In this document: piece after piece, positions 24,101-31,976 of the stretch
Layout of the letters: every line of letters begins with the position of its first letter
How positions within the stretch are numbered: position 1 is the first letter of the stretch
Source: CAYWXV01 sp964462535
GTDB lineage: Bacteria; Bacteroidota; Ignavibacteria; OLB7
Assembly (NCBI GenBank): GCA_964462535.1
Contig: CAYWXV010000030.1
Coordinates: 1-32,660, forward strand
DNA: 32,660 bases
Direction: 5' to 3'
Translations under genes and position numbers: made by a program
The notes under the pieces: generated by a model
Databases searched by the model: none
Told to the model about the DNA's origin: nothing
The model's input: only the letters and a program-made list of their open reading frames with translations

Positions 24101-26849
24101 GACGGTGCACAAGCTCAACCCCCCGCCAATCTTTAATCCCACTGCGACGATCTGCAGAGGCGATACTGCCTTCTTGTCAACGTTTACGAATTACCGCAGC
24201 TATCGATGGTCAACGGGTGATACTACGTCGACCACCAAGACGTGGACCGGCGGTTCGATAACGTTGATCGTTGTTGACTCAAACGGCTGCGAGCAGACCC
24301 GCACCGTTACGGTGACGGTTGTGGAGAAACCAGCCCCGCGGATCTTCTCGCCAAGCCTGACGGTGTGTCAGGGAGACACCGCCTATCTCGACGCTGGTTT
24401 TGGATATGCGGAGTATTTGTGGTCAAACGGCGCTAACACCCAGACCATTAAGGTCACCGACTCAGGTAATTACTGGTGCAAAGTCCGATCCTCTGTTGCA
24501 CTGTGCTACGGATACTCTGACACCGTTCACGTTTCGCTGAAGCCTAAACCGACAGGCGTGATCTCGGGCCCCGTTGCCGCGTGCGTTGGAACTATTTCGA
24601 CGTACACATTCCCGCCGACGGCTGGCGCGACGTACCAGTGGCGAGTGAGTGGTGGAGGTGGGGGGATGATTACCTCGGGGGCGACCACCGATAGCGCGGT
24701 CGTGCAGTGGGGGGCGACGGCCGGTACGGCCACCATCCGCATCACGGTGACCGGCTCGAACGGATGCGTCCTTGATACGTCTCTGAGGGTCGACGTTGGT
24801 GCCAGTCTTGCGCCGAATATCATCAGCAATCGATCGCTAAACCTCTGCCCCGGCGATAGTGTTCGCCTGGACGCGGGGAGTGGATACGATACATACGAGT
24901 GGCTGAACCCATTGGGCGCTCGAATCTCGACCGTTCAAACGACAACGGTCAAGGATTCGGGGACATACACGGTGCGGGTGGCCAAAGGGACATGCTCGGG
25001 TCAATCGGTCGTAACCGTGCGCCAGGTTGATCCTCCGATACCGGTGATATCCATTATCTCCGGAGACACGGTTATCTGTCCGGGTGGAACTGTGATCCTC
25101 GATGGCGGGCCCTACCGTTCCTGGCAGTGGTCACCTGCATCGGCGGGAACGGGAAGGAGAATCGTCGTCAACGATTCCGGCGTCTTCCAGGTGCAGGTCG
25201 TCGACTCCAATGGTTGCATAGGTGTCTCGGCGCCGCTGCGAGTCCGAATCGCCCAGCCGCCGAAGCCGGTAGTTACCGGGCCGAGCTCCGCATGTGTGAA
25301 CTCCACGGTTGCCTATTCGGTTCCGAATCAGGCTGGGAGCACGTACAACTGGAGTGTTACGCCGGCAGCCAACGGCACGATCGTGGGCGGGCAGGGAACC
25401 AACAGCATCACCGTCAACTGGACGACCGCCGGAAACGGCATCGTGACCGTCCAGCAGACCTCGTCGGTGACACAGTGCACGGGCACGTCGGATCCGTTGT
25501 TCGTGACTATTTCCGATCAGCTCACTCCGACTATCACCACCTCCACAGGATCGACCGTCATTTGTGATGGCGCGAGCGTCGTGCTTCGTGGTCCTGCCGG
25601 ATTTGCGAATTACACGTGGACAGACAACGCAACAGGGGCGACTCTCGGTACCGACGATTCCGTCGTCGTGTCAAGCTCCGGGACGTACAAACTCGAGGTC
25701 GCGTCCGGTCCATGCACCGGGTCCGCGCTCGTTGACATCACGAAAAAGGCGCCCGTCATCGCTTCGATAACACCGAGTGGCCCTGTGTCGTTCTGCGAGG
25801 GTGATAGCCTTCTGCTGCAGGGGGCGCCAGGCTTCGAACGATACCTCTGGTCGACGGGGGATACGACAGTATCGATTGTCGTGAAGACTTCGGGCGCGTA
25901 CACGCTTACAGTCTTCGATATCGATGGGTGCCAGGGAACATCGGCACCGACGGATGTTACCGTCAATCCGCTTCCGAATGCGACGCTGACGAATTCCGGT
26001 GACACCCTGATTGCATCCGGTGGCGCCGTCTACCGGTGGTTCCGGGATGGCATTCTCCTTCCGGGGGAGACAAGCGACAGACTTGTCGCCCGTGAGAACG
26101 GCATGTTCTCCGTCGACGTTATCGACGCGAACGGATGTTGGACCACCGCCGGTCCTATCGACATCTCCGCTGGAGCATCGGCAACCTTTGCGATCCGCGA
26201 GTACTCGGCGGCGCCCGGTGAGAGAGTGAGTATCCCGATCGAGATGTCGGACGTTGTGAATCTTGAGCGGAACGGAATAAAGAACTTCGTTGGCACCATT
26301 CGCTTCAACCGGACGTTGCTCGTACCGATCGATCCCTCCGTGACGATCACTGAAGCCGGCGACGATCGGCTGGTGGCCTTTACGGGGGCCATACCGCAAG
26401 ACGCGGTGACCGGTGGTACCCTTACGACACTCAACTTCATCGCTGCGCTTGGCGACCGTGATCAAACGCCGTTGGCAATTGAGGCGATCGATTTTGTCGA
26501 GGGGAGCGTTACGACAAGTCTTGTTGATGGACTGTTCAAGCTCTCCGGTCTCTGTGTGGACGGCGGGACACGGCTGATAGACGCGAGCGGAGCGACGGTT
26601 CTTCGACCTGTTCGCCCCAATCCGGCGTCGGGTGCCGCCGAAATCGAATACGAGACCGCCGAGGATGGTAGAACACTGATCTATCTGGTCGACGTGGTCG
26701 GGCGGCGGATCGGCGTTGTGGATGCCGACGTCAAGGCGGGTAGGTACGTGGCGTCGTTCGATGCCTCGCGGCTCAACTCAGGTACCTACATCTGCGTCAT
26801 GGAGACTCCGACGCAGCGACTCCACACGCTTCTTCGCGTGGAGAAATAG
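21132..26849 (+). CDS. Giant T9SS-secreted surface protein: SBBP propeller, Ig-like array, cohesin-like module
   Basis: The ATG at 21132 opens a signal peptide ending near SPAFAQ; a GTG 9 codons upstream is less likely. The mature 1905-aa precursor begins with a histidine-rich stretch (HADDHHHGG). A ~250-residue N-terminal domain found in SBBP proteins follows. About seven SBBP repeats follow, each with a W-A-T-Y-Y-G-G strand and a D-x-x-G-N loop (base 22000-23400). Next come about 12 Ig-like modules of 75-90 residues. Most show CxGDSV at the start and GC near the end (23410-26170). A cohesin-like module lies around 26180-26560. The last ~90 residues are a type A sorting domain (RPNPASGAAEIEY ... 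LNSGTYICVMETPTQRLHTLLRVEK). The predicted role is a surface adhesin or scaffold; the ligand is unknown. Confidence 0.88.
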   Translation: MHTTGLTCRRPLLCLLAWVLALSPAFAQHADDHHHGGATAPSVRQIGRNTSLAFTPNRGQIVDDQGQLRPDILYKASAAGVTLYVFADRISYVFEAAIGDMEAVKKCDLDPENPAVKAAYIKGHRVDMELVGANRTPHVLEADAADGYTNFYLGHCPDGIMHVPSFQTLVVQGIYPNIDMVLRGSEGGSLKCDFVVLPGGNPADIRLRYVGGDAPRLIDGGLLQVDNSVGLIREDAPFTFQPDMSYGPMPWYNADLKSNAVSSGWRVDGDFVRFNIGSYDRSKPLVIDPYRKWATYYGANGTELLIGSDITEVDRSGNVLITGGTQNGTFPTSAGAFQSGIAGGLDMFIVKMKYDGTRLWATLYGGGPGFGANDDLAHAVATDEYRNVLIGGHSASSSFPVSSGAHQTSLGGGSRDAVVIKLDSAGTRRWATYVGGGGLDDGYGFAIDSSASPAIVGLTQSGTGIATSGGYDGTLNGTDGFLVKFDSAGVRQWGTYYGGTGYENAWAAATDRNDNITIAGWTNSTDLPVSSGAFQSGYSANFDGFVVQFNSAGARRWATYYGGTGWDYIDVNNNNPTNGYGSLASDGDGNIYYAGSTSSATFPVTTGTVQPTFGGGSYDATVVKFDTVGNRVWATFHGGSGTDRAHGVASNNSGGVLLTGETTSANMPVTAGAYAFANAGGSDAFVVKINAAGNIRQYSTYYGGGGSDVAEGISFDPFGSIVFGGETGSNPFPTLAPYQGTYGGSTDAFLALFCDIEGSEIDTSGPTTICQGDSVVLFVRSGYASYLWSTGETDTSITVKTPGTYWVELTNGAGCLARSDTITVRWFDRPAPVLTPTASPVRFCEGDSVRLEVGPRNFRKYSWYLDANLTNLYRTGIGTPYRSLTVRDSGTFRVIVEDTTGCLDTTAVVTVVKLARPAPVSISPPNLTFCEGTNGQLTASRAPAAGETYIWLGGSNPGGGQTFSPDKSGAYQLRVQNANGCFVLSNTINVTVHKLNPPPIFNPTATICRGDTAFLSTFTNYRSYRWSTGDTTSTTKTWTGGSITLIVVDSNGCEQTRTVTVTVVEKPAPRIFSPSLTVCQGDTAYLDAGFGYAEYLWSNGANTQTIKVTDSGNYWCKVRSSVALCYGYSDTVHVSLKPKPTGVISGPVAACVGTISTYTFPPTAGATYQWRVSGGGGGMITSGATTDSAVVQWGATAGTATIRITVTGSNGCVLDTSLRVDVGASLAPNIISNRSLNLCPGDSVRLDAGSGYDTYEWLNPLGARISTVQTTTVKDSGTYTVRVAKGTCSGQSVVTVRQVDPPIPVISIISGDTVICPGGTVILDGGPYRSWQWSPASAGTGRRIVVNDSGVFQVQVVDSNGCIGVSAPLRVRIAQPPKPVVTGPSSACVNSTVAYSVPNQAGSTYNWSVTPAANGTIVGGQGTNSITVNWTTAGNGIVTVQQTSSVTQCTGTSDPLFVTISDQLTPTITTSTGSTVICDGASVVLRGPAGFANYTWTDNATGATLGTDDSVVVSSSGTYKLEVASGPCTGSALVDITKKAPVIASITPSGPVSFCEGDSLLLQGAPGFERYLWSTGDTTVSIVVKTSGAYTLTVFDIDGCQGTSAPTDVTVNPLPNATLTNSGDTLIASGGAVYRWFRDGILLPGETSDRLVARENGMFSVDVIDANGCWTTAGPIDISAGASATFAIREYSAAPGERVSIPIEMSDVVNLERNGIKNFVGTIRFNRTLLVPIDPSVTITEAGDDRLVAFTGAIPQDAVTGGTLTTLNFIAALGDRDQTPLAIEAIDFVEGSVTTSLVDGLFKLSGLCVDGGTRLIDASGATVLRPVRPNPASGAAEIEYETAEDGRTLIYLVDVVGRRIGVVDADVKAGRYVASFDASRLNSGTYICVMETPTQRLHTLLRVEK

Positions 26850-26882
26850 TAGCGGGCGAAACTCCACGCTCGCGTACGACCG

Positions 26883-26913
26883 CGGCGGAATCCGGCTTAG
26901 TCGGGTTTCGCCG
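26883..26913 (+). terminator. Probable terminator hairpin after the SBBP gene
   Basis: A 12-bp stem with two G-T pairs (26883-26894 with 26902-26913) closes a 7-nt loop, 33 bases after the stop codon. The following TGCGTATTTATG is only moderately T-rich, so it may be an imperfect intrinsic terminator. Confidence 0.5.
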
Positions 26914-27010
26914 TGCGTATTTATGGGAGGATTTCTCGCGAGAGAGGGAGATCGACCGCAGTGGCACGCAGAAGAGGGCAACGATGGATGCCCGGGCCGA
27001 GAGAACAAAC

Positions 27011-27047
27011 AACGGCGGAACCCTGCACGCTAAAGGGTTCCGCCGTT
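27011..27047 (-). terminator. Terminator between convergent genes, best for the minus strand
   Basis: A perfect 14-bp stem (27011-27024 with 27034-27047) closes a 9-nt loop. On the minus strand it is followed by GTTTGTTC, so it should end the sigma/anti-sigma transcript, whose last stop codon is 60 bases upstream. On the plus strand it is followed by TCGG, so it is weaker there. Confidence 0.75.
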
Positions 27048-27106
27048 TCGGGGAGTCGGGGTTCGGAATTGGGAGGCGTGTTGACAGTCGCGCGAGCCCG
27101 TCAACA

Positions 27107-27787
27107 CTATTTGCTTCGAACGCTAGTCTCCGTCGAATTTGTTGTCTTCTCACCGCGTTTTGTCGCATTCTTCCAGGGTCTGTTGGTGGAGCCCCCTTCG
27201 GGTTTCTCCACATGACTCCTGACCGATGCGTCCTTCGCCCGGGGGCTCTTTGTCTGTCGAATCTCGGATCCCCGTGTCGTGGGGCGATCCATGACTCTCG
27301 GAGCTTTCCTGCCCGGATCCGCCAAGGTCGGTGCGGACTCGGGTACTCCCGGCTCATCTGATGTCGATTCTGGTACCGGAGGCGTTGTCAACACATGGGG
27401 GGTAATACGTTCCTGCGTACTCGGCTTTGGCGTTGTTCTGCCCGGGTTCTCCTTTGTGCCGGGGAGGAGAGAGAGTCCTGCAACTATACCGATCGTCACC
27501 ATGCCACCGATGATACCTTTGACGATCATACTGCCACCAACCGTACCTGCGACTCCTCCCGTCGAACCACTTAGAGCGCCAAGGAGTTTGGCACCTGGCT
27601 CCACAGCTCCGGCAGGAAGGGAGGCCTTGTCGGCCATCAGACCGACCACGATTGCCTGTTCGGCGCGAAGAAGCCGCGCCAGCCTGGGATCGTCCTTCGC
27701 ACGTGCCCGGATCTCGGCCTCCTCGTCGGGGGTCGCATGACCTGAGGCCAATCGGTCCACCAGGCGTTCTTGTTCATCCCGTATCAT
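27107..27787 (-). CDS. Probable membrane-bound anti-sigma factor
   Basis: The 226-aa protein has a charged helical N-terminus (MIRDEQERLVDRLASGHATPDEEAEIRARAKDDPRLARLLRAEQ), like the cytoplasmic part of anti-sigma factors. One hydrophobic segment (about 86-109, glycine-rich) follows. The tail is ~115 residues, proline-, threonine- and lysine-rich and low in complexity, and would lie in the periplasm. No zinc-binding HxxxCxxC motif is present. Its ATG overlaps the stop codon of the ECF sigma gene by 4 nt (ATGA), which is the classic arrangement for a sigma/anti-sigma pair. The identity as anti-sigma factor is inferred mainly from this context and topology, not from a recognised domain. Confidence 0.65.
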   Translation of the reverse strand: MIRDEQERLVDRLASGHATPDEEAEIRARAKDDPRLARLLRAEQAIVVGLMADKASLPAGAVEPGAKLLGALSGSTGGVAGTVGGSMIVKGIIGGMVTIGIVAGLSLLPGTKENPGRTTPKPSTQERITPHVLTTPPVPESTSDEPGVPESAPTLADPGRKAPRVMDRPTTRGSEIRQTKSPRAKDASVRSHVEKPEGGSTNRPWKNATKRGEKTTNSTETSVRSK

Positions 27788-28422
27788 CGTTCCGTCTTCC
27801 GTTGACTCATTGGTTTGTCGGCCGCCCCTGTCTGGGACGATCCAGCGATTGGTTCCATCGACGCCGCGACGATGCGCCGAAGCTGGGTGCGAGCACGCGA
27901 GGCACGAGCCCAGATGGCGTCTGGCGTCTTGTCGAGCATCGTAGCGATTTCGTCGTAGCGATAGCCGCAGTAAATGTTGAGCACCAACACCTCGCGGTAA
28001 TCGTATGGCAGCTGGTCAAGTGCCGCGACGGCCACTTCTTCCGCCTCACTTGGGTCGGAATTCGCAAACATCGGCTGGGCCCGTTCGTCGATCTCGTCCA
28101 TGACGACCATCCGGCTGGATCTCCGCAAATGATCAATACAGAGATTCCGAGCCATGCGGACGAGTAGCCCAACCGGATTTCGTACCTCCGCACCCTTGTC
28201 TGCTCTCAGCCCGATGACCTTCTCCCACATTTCCTGGGTCACGTCCTCGGCTCCCTGGTGATCGCCAACGATCTTCAAACAGTAGAGAAACAGCCGGGGG
28301 TTGTGGCGCCTGAACAATTCACCGAACGCGCCATTGTCCCCCTCTCTGAACCGTTGGAACAGATCGGTGTCGGCGATACCCTCAAGGGGCTTTTCTGCGT
28401 TTTTTCGTTTAAATGACAGCAC
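27784..28422 (-). CDS. ECF-type RNA polymerase sigma factor
   Basis: The 212-aa protein has region 2 at about 20-90 (DLFQRFREGDNGAFGELFRRHNPRLFLYCLKIVGDHQGAEDVTQEMWEKV). Region 4 lies at about 140-190 (LDQLPYDYREVLVLNIYCGYRYDEIATMLDKTPDAIWARASRARTQLRR) with its helix-turn-helix. It would direct RNA polymerase to a small regulon in response to a signal passed by the anti-sigma partner. Translation begins at a GTG preceded by GGGAGAGA at the right distance, one of the clearer ribosome sites in the window. A C-terminal tail of ~20 polar residues follows region 4. The sensed stress is unknown. The divergent META-propeller lipoprotein is a possible target. Confidence 0.92.
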   Translation of the reverse strand: MLSFKRKNAEKPLEGIADTDLFQRFREGDNGAFGELFRRHNPRLFLYCLKIVGDHQGAEDVTQEMWEKVIGLRADKGAEVRNPVGLLVRMARNLCIDHLRRSSRMVVMDEIDERAQPMFANSDPSEAEEVAVAALDQLPYDYREVLVLNIYCGYRYDEIATMLDKTPDAIWARASRARTQLRRIVAASMEPIAGSSQTGAADKPMSQRKTER

Positions 28423-28680
28423 GCGAAGTCTCTCCCGATTCGATGCTCACCTGATGGACGGACAAGAGGATGGAAACCTGACGGCGGATTCACGATAGTC
28501 CCTGTTTGCGACCGTCGGATGACCGCAGATCCATATCCTCCCAACTACTGACAACGGAATGGGCTGCTGTCAGGTTTGTTCTGGCTTGATCGTCAATCGA
28601 GTGTCCCGAAGATCGCACAACAGAAGAAGACGCGCACGACCACAATTCATGACATGCGCAACGTTCAATCGGAGTCCCCC

Positions 28681-30141
28681 ATGAAAACCTGGATTCTCAT
28701 TTCGTCTCTCTTGCTGACGGCACTGCTGGGCGCGTGCAAGGATACGTTTCCCCCTCAGCCCGATCCGGGCAACGGCACAAAGGGAGCGTGGAAAAACATC
28801 ACGTGGCACCTGACGTCGTACCGCACAGGCGACGGCGTGCTGCACGTGGTGCCGTCAAGTGCCGAGGCAACTGCGCGATTCAGCGACACTGGTTCCGTAG
28901 GCGGATATACCTCGTGCAACGCTTACGGCGGTGAGTACACGTCGGCCGACTCTACTATTTCAATCACGAATCTGGTGCAGACTGAGCGATACTGCTTTGA
29001 TGTGGCCGAAATTGAGCAGGCCTTCATGGAGGGGATGCAGAACGCGTCCAGGTTCAAGGTTACCGAACACAGTTTTCATCTGTTCGCTACAACGGGAAAT
29101 GTTGTCGAGCTAAACTTCGGAGACGATTGCCCAAGCCCGCCCGGCAACGCAGTCGGAGGGATTGTCTACAATGCCTACGAGGGATCGTCAGAGGTTTTTG
29201 GTGTTACCCGCATTTCGAAGGAAGGGACCACGACCCGCATCGGCGATGGCCTCGTTGCATCGGCCCCGATAGGGAGCCGGATAGCATGGGCATACGGAGG
29301 CCCGGGCGTGATCATGAAATGGCAGGCAATGATCGGGAACGCGGATGGAAGCGGGCAGACGGTTATCTATCCGCGCGTCGAGGACGGATGGATGGTCCAT
29401 CCAGGCACGGTGGCCCTCTCGCCGACGGGAGATGCAGTTGCCTTCGGCGTGGAGAATACGCTGATCGTCCCGCCCCTTGCTACAATTGAGCTTCGCGTCT
29501 CGCGAACGCCGTCCGACACCGGGCTCCCAGTTCCTGGAACGATGGCCGTCGGCTCGGCACCTGCATTCTCCCCGAACGGAACACAGGTAGCGTTCTATAC
29601 GGTCGGTGGCGAGTTACAGGTGGTGGACGTCGACGATCTTCAACATCCGCGCACCGTGGCGACGAACTCCGCTATCTACTTCGACGGATTCGGGCGAATC
29701 ACGTGGTCACCAGATGGTTCCAACCTGGTGTACGTCGGGCGGGATGGAGCCGGAAGCTCGACGGACTTGTTCATTGTTGACGCCAAGGGGACAAGCGCTC
29801 CGAGAGGGCTCACCAATGATGCCGAGAGGGAAATGTGGCCGGTATTCTCGCCGAACGGGAAGACGATTGCCTTCTCGGCCGGCTCTCCCTTTCCAAACAG
29901 ACTCTACAAGGTGCCGGCAGACGGATCTGCAGGGCGCTCCATTCTTCTGGATCGAGCGATCACGGTTGTTCTCTATGATCTGTTTCCATCGTGGTCACCG
30001 GACGGCTCGAGCCTGCTCTTCACGAGCTACACTGCACTCCCAAACGTTTCCGGCTTTGGCGCACTGGAGAAACTTGGGTTAGAGACGCAGTCAACCACGA
30101 GAATTGTCGAGAAGGCTGGTCCCGGCTTTTACGAACGCTAG
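28681..30141 (+). CDS. Lipoprotein with META domain and TolB-like beta-propeller
   Basis: The ATG at 28681 starts a lipoprotein signal peptide (MKTWILISSLLLTALLGAC, lipobox LGAC, anchored at C19). Residues ~38-145 look like a META/HslJ domain: TWHLTSYRTGDG, then FSDTGSVGGYTSCNAYGGEYTSADSTISITNLVQTERYC, then EQAFMEGMQNASRFKVT. Residues ~165-480 contain WD40-like PD40/TolB repeats, with several S-P-N/D-G turns (FSPNGTQVAFY, WSPDGSNLVYV, FSPNGKTIAFS, WSPDGSSLLFT). The protein is 486 aa. META domains occur in heat-shock or novobiocin-resistance lipoproteins, but joining to a propeller is less usual. It is divergent from the ECF sigma operon and ends at a strong terminator. The function is not known. 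Confidence 0.8.
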   Translation: MKTWILISSLLLTALLGACKDTFPPQPDPGNGTKGAWKNITWHLTSYRTGDGVLHVVPSSAEATARFSDTGSVGGYTSCNAYGGEYTSADSTISITNLVQTERYCFDVAEIEQAFMEGMQNASRFKVTEHSFHLFATTGNVVELNFGDDCPSPPGNAVGGIVYNAYEGSSEVFGVTRISKEGTTTRIGDGLVASAPIGSRIAWAYGGPGVIMKWQAMIGNADGSGQTVIYPRVEDGWMVHPGTVALSPTGDAVAFGVENTLIVPPLATIELRVSRTPSDTGLPVPGTMAVGSAPAFSPNGTQVAFYTVGGELQVVDVDDLQHPRTVATNSAIYFDGFGRITWSPDGSNLVYVGRDGAGSSTDLFIVDAKGTSAPRGLTNDAEREMWPVFSPNGKTIAFSAGSPFPNRLYKVPADGSAGRSILLDRAITVVLYDLFPSWSPDGSSLLFTSYTALPNVSGFGALEKLGLETQSTTRIVEKAGPGFYER

Positions 30142-30200
30142 AGATCTCGGGACCCAGCTGCGGAGGCGTAGGTTCTCTCCCGAGTGCCTCCGTTACGAAG

Positions 30201-30238
30201 ACGGGCAGAGCGTGTATCACGCTCTGCCCGTTTTGGTT
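30201..30238 (+). terminator. Rho-independent terminator after the META lipoprotein gene
   Basis: A perfect 14-bp stem (30201-30214 with 30218-30231) with a 3-nt loop is followed by TTTGGTTT, 59 bases after the stop codon. The small membrane-protein gene converges from the other side, but the stem has no T-tract on the minus strand. Confidence 0.88.
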
Positions 30239-30269
30239 TGCGGGGCGCGGCCCCAGCATTCCTCGATCT

Positions 30270-30467
30270 CTAGGTAAGTCGCTTACCGCTCGTAAGCATA
30301 TGATTGAACCCGCGGTAGAGGGCGTAGACAACGCCAGCGGCGACCGCGAGTGTTATGACGAACCAGATTCCGCTTAGGACGATTGAAACAACGAATGAAA
30401 CGACCTTCCAGAGGATGATCGCCGCGACGATCGCGAGGGCGATCGATAGGATTTGTCTACCTGACAT
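30270..30467 (-). CDS. Small two-helix membrane protein, 65 aa
   Basis: The frame extends upstream, but the start MSGRQILSIALAIVAAIILW at 30467 is preceded by GGGAG at 9-13 nt, one of the few clear ribosome sites here. It is also preceded by a TAGCTTTC box. The product is almost entirely two hydrophobic segments (about 5-30 and 33-50) with a short basic tail (YRGFNHMLTSGKRLT). Proteins of this size and shape are common in Bacteroidota and mostly uncharacterised. It converges on the META lipoprotein gene and diverges from the CDF transporter. No function can be assigned. Confidence 0.7.
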   Translation of the reverse strand: MSGRQILSIALAIVAAIILWKVVSFVVSIVLSGIWFVITLAVAAGVVYALYRGFNHMLTSGKRLT

Positions 30468-30494
30468 GTTGTGTGCTCCCTGTGTGTTTCGGGG

Positions 30495-30502
30495 AAGAAA
30501 GC
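30495..30502 (-). promoter_or_regulatory. Possible -7 box of the 65-aa membrane protein gene
   Basis: On the minus strand the sequence TAGCTTTC matches five of the six fixed positions of TAnnTTTG. It lies 28 bases upstream of the start codon, leaving a leader of about 20 bases that contains the GGGAG ribosome site. The distance is almost the same as for the perfect box before rpiB. No -33 TTTG is evident. Confidence 0.35.
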
Positions 30503-30740
30503 TACGTCTAATCTCGGATTTCGCCGCATTCTTCCACCACATTGTGTCGGAGTAGCGCGAGGCCCGGCGCGTCGATTCCACTTTGATTCCGATATTCGAC
30601 CGCCGGGCGATTGCTGCGACGACGGAGTTTCCCTACGACGACTCCCCGTATGGGTTGCGCTATTCAGGTACCCTTATGGATGCCCGGCGACGGGAGCCAC
30701 ATACGCCCGCTCTCTCACCGACACCCCCTGCCGGACGACT

Positions 30741-31910
30741 ATGCAGGAACCAAACGACATGAAATCGCGCCCGAGCGGGGTCGATCCCCCCAATACCGGC
30801 ACCCGTCCGCCCGCAGCTCCCATTGCACATCAGGGTGGAGGGGGGGACTACGCATCAGTGCGTGACCATCGCGCCCACCGGAACATTGTCCGATCCTCGC
30901 CTCAGTTGAACGATTTCGGCACGCTGCGCCGGAAGGCCGCTCGCCTCTCCTTTTTGATTGGGTTCCTGATGCTCACAATGAAAATGGGCGGGTACCTCGT
31001 CACCAACTCTGCAGCCATTCTCTCGGACGCGCTCGAATCGGTGGTCCACGTAGTGGCTACTGCAGTGGCCTTCTACAGCGTCGTGCTCGTAAGTCGACCG
31101 GCAAATCAGAGGTATCCGTACGGCTACGGAAAGGCCGAGTATTTCTCTGCTGGCCTGGAGGGTTCATTGATTGTCGTCGCGGCCATCGCGATCGTGTACG
31201 AGGCGACGCTCGACCTCGTGCGAGGACCGTCACTCAAGTCTATCGATATCGGTGTAGTCGTGATTGCCCTTGCCGGTGCCATCAACCTGGCGCTTGGGTT
31301 CTACTTGATACGGGTGGGAAAAAAGACCCATTCGCTCGTTCTCGTGGCGGACGGCAAGCACGTCCTCACCGATAGCTACACCTCCATTGGCGTGCTGATT
31401 GGACTCATCCTGGTGAAGATCACGAACGTCGTTGTCCTCGATCCAATCTTTGCCATTGCCGTTGCCGTCAACATTGTATGGACGGGCTACGGGCTGATGC
31501 GGGAATCGGTCCGAGGACTCATGAACACGGCCGACCCCGACATGATTGAACGGACTGTCGATGTGATGAATCAGATCCGCACGCCCGAGATGATAGACAT
31601 TCATCGGCTCAGGGCCTGGCGGGCTGGCGAGAAGCGGTTTATCGATTTTCACCTCACGCTGCCTTACTACATGACAATGGAGGAGTCGCATGATCTTCAG
31701 CACGTTATCACAGATGGCCTGAACAAGGAGTTTGCGGAAGACGTCGACATCCTCGTTCATATGGACCCCTGCAATGACAGGTGCTGTCAATTCTGTCGGA
31801 AGGAGGATTGCCCCGCGCGGAAAGCCCAGCGCACGCTGATGCGAGATTTCTCGTTTGCGTCCGTCCAGGACGAGCCGGCGCATATCGTGGTAGCGGAGCA
31901 AGGCGGGTGA
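30741..31910 (+). CDS. Cation diffusion facilitator (CDF) metal transporter with Cys-rich C-terminus
   Basis: The 389-aa protein exports divalent metal ions such as Zn, Fe or Mn by proton exchange. A proline-rich cytoplasmic leader of ~60 residues precedes six membrane segments. The family signature SDALESVVHVVATA lies in helix 2, the YPYGYGKAEYFSAGLEG loop follows, and the second metal motif HVLTDS (HxxxD) lies in helix 5. The cytoplasmic C-terminal domain has the usual DIHRLRAWRAGEKRFIDFHL fold. It ends with an added cysteine-rich motif, DPCNDRCCQFCRKEDCPARK, holding five cysteines, which could bind metal. The first ATG (30741) is used here; an ATG 6 codons later has a slightly better ribosome site (AGGAA). 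Metal specificity is not known. Confidence 0.92.
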   Translation: MQEPNDMKSRPSGVDPPNTGTRPPAAPIAHQGGGGDYASVRDHRAHRNIVRSSPQLNDFGTLRRKAARLSFLIGFLMLTMKMGGYLVTNSAAILSDALESVVHVVATAVAFYSVVLVSRPANQRYPYGYGKAEYFSAGLEGSLIVVAAIAIVYEATLDLVRGPSLKSIDIGVVVIALAGAINLALGFYLIRVGKKTHSLVLVADGKHVLTDSYTSIGVLIGLILVKITNVVVLDPIFAIAVAVNIVWTGYGLMRESVRGLMNTADPDMIERTVDVMNQIRTPEMIDIHRLRAWRAGEKRFIDFHLTLPYYMTMEESHDLQHVITDGLNKEFAEDVDILVHMDPCNDRCCQFCRKEDCPARKAQRTLMRDFSFASVQDEPAHIVVAEQGG

Positions 31911-31976
31911 CGGTGGTCGATTGTCTGTAGTTCATTGACATCGGCTCGTTGCCCGTAGCCACTCACCGAGTCTCCT

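Noticed and set aside
25671..26465. 264-aa minus-strand open frame inside the SBBP giant gene.
   Set aside because: It is antisense to a continuous modular coding region with intact Ig-like and cohesin-like modules.
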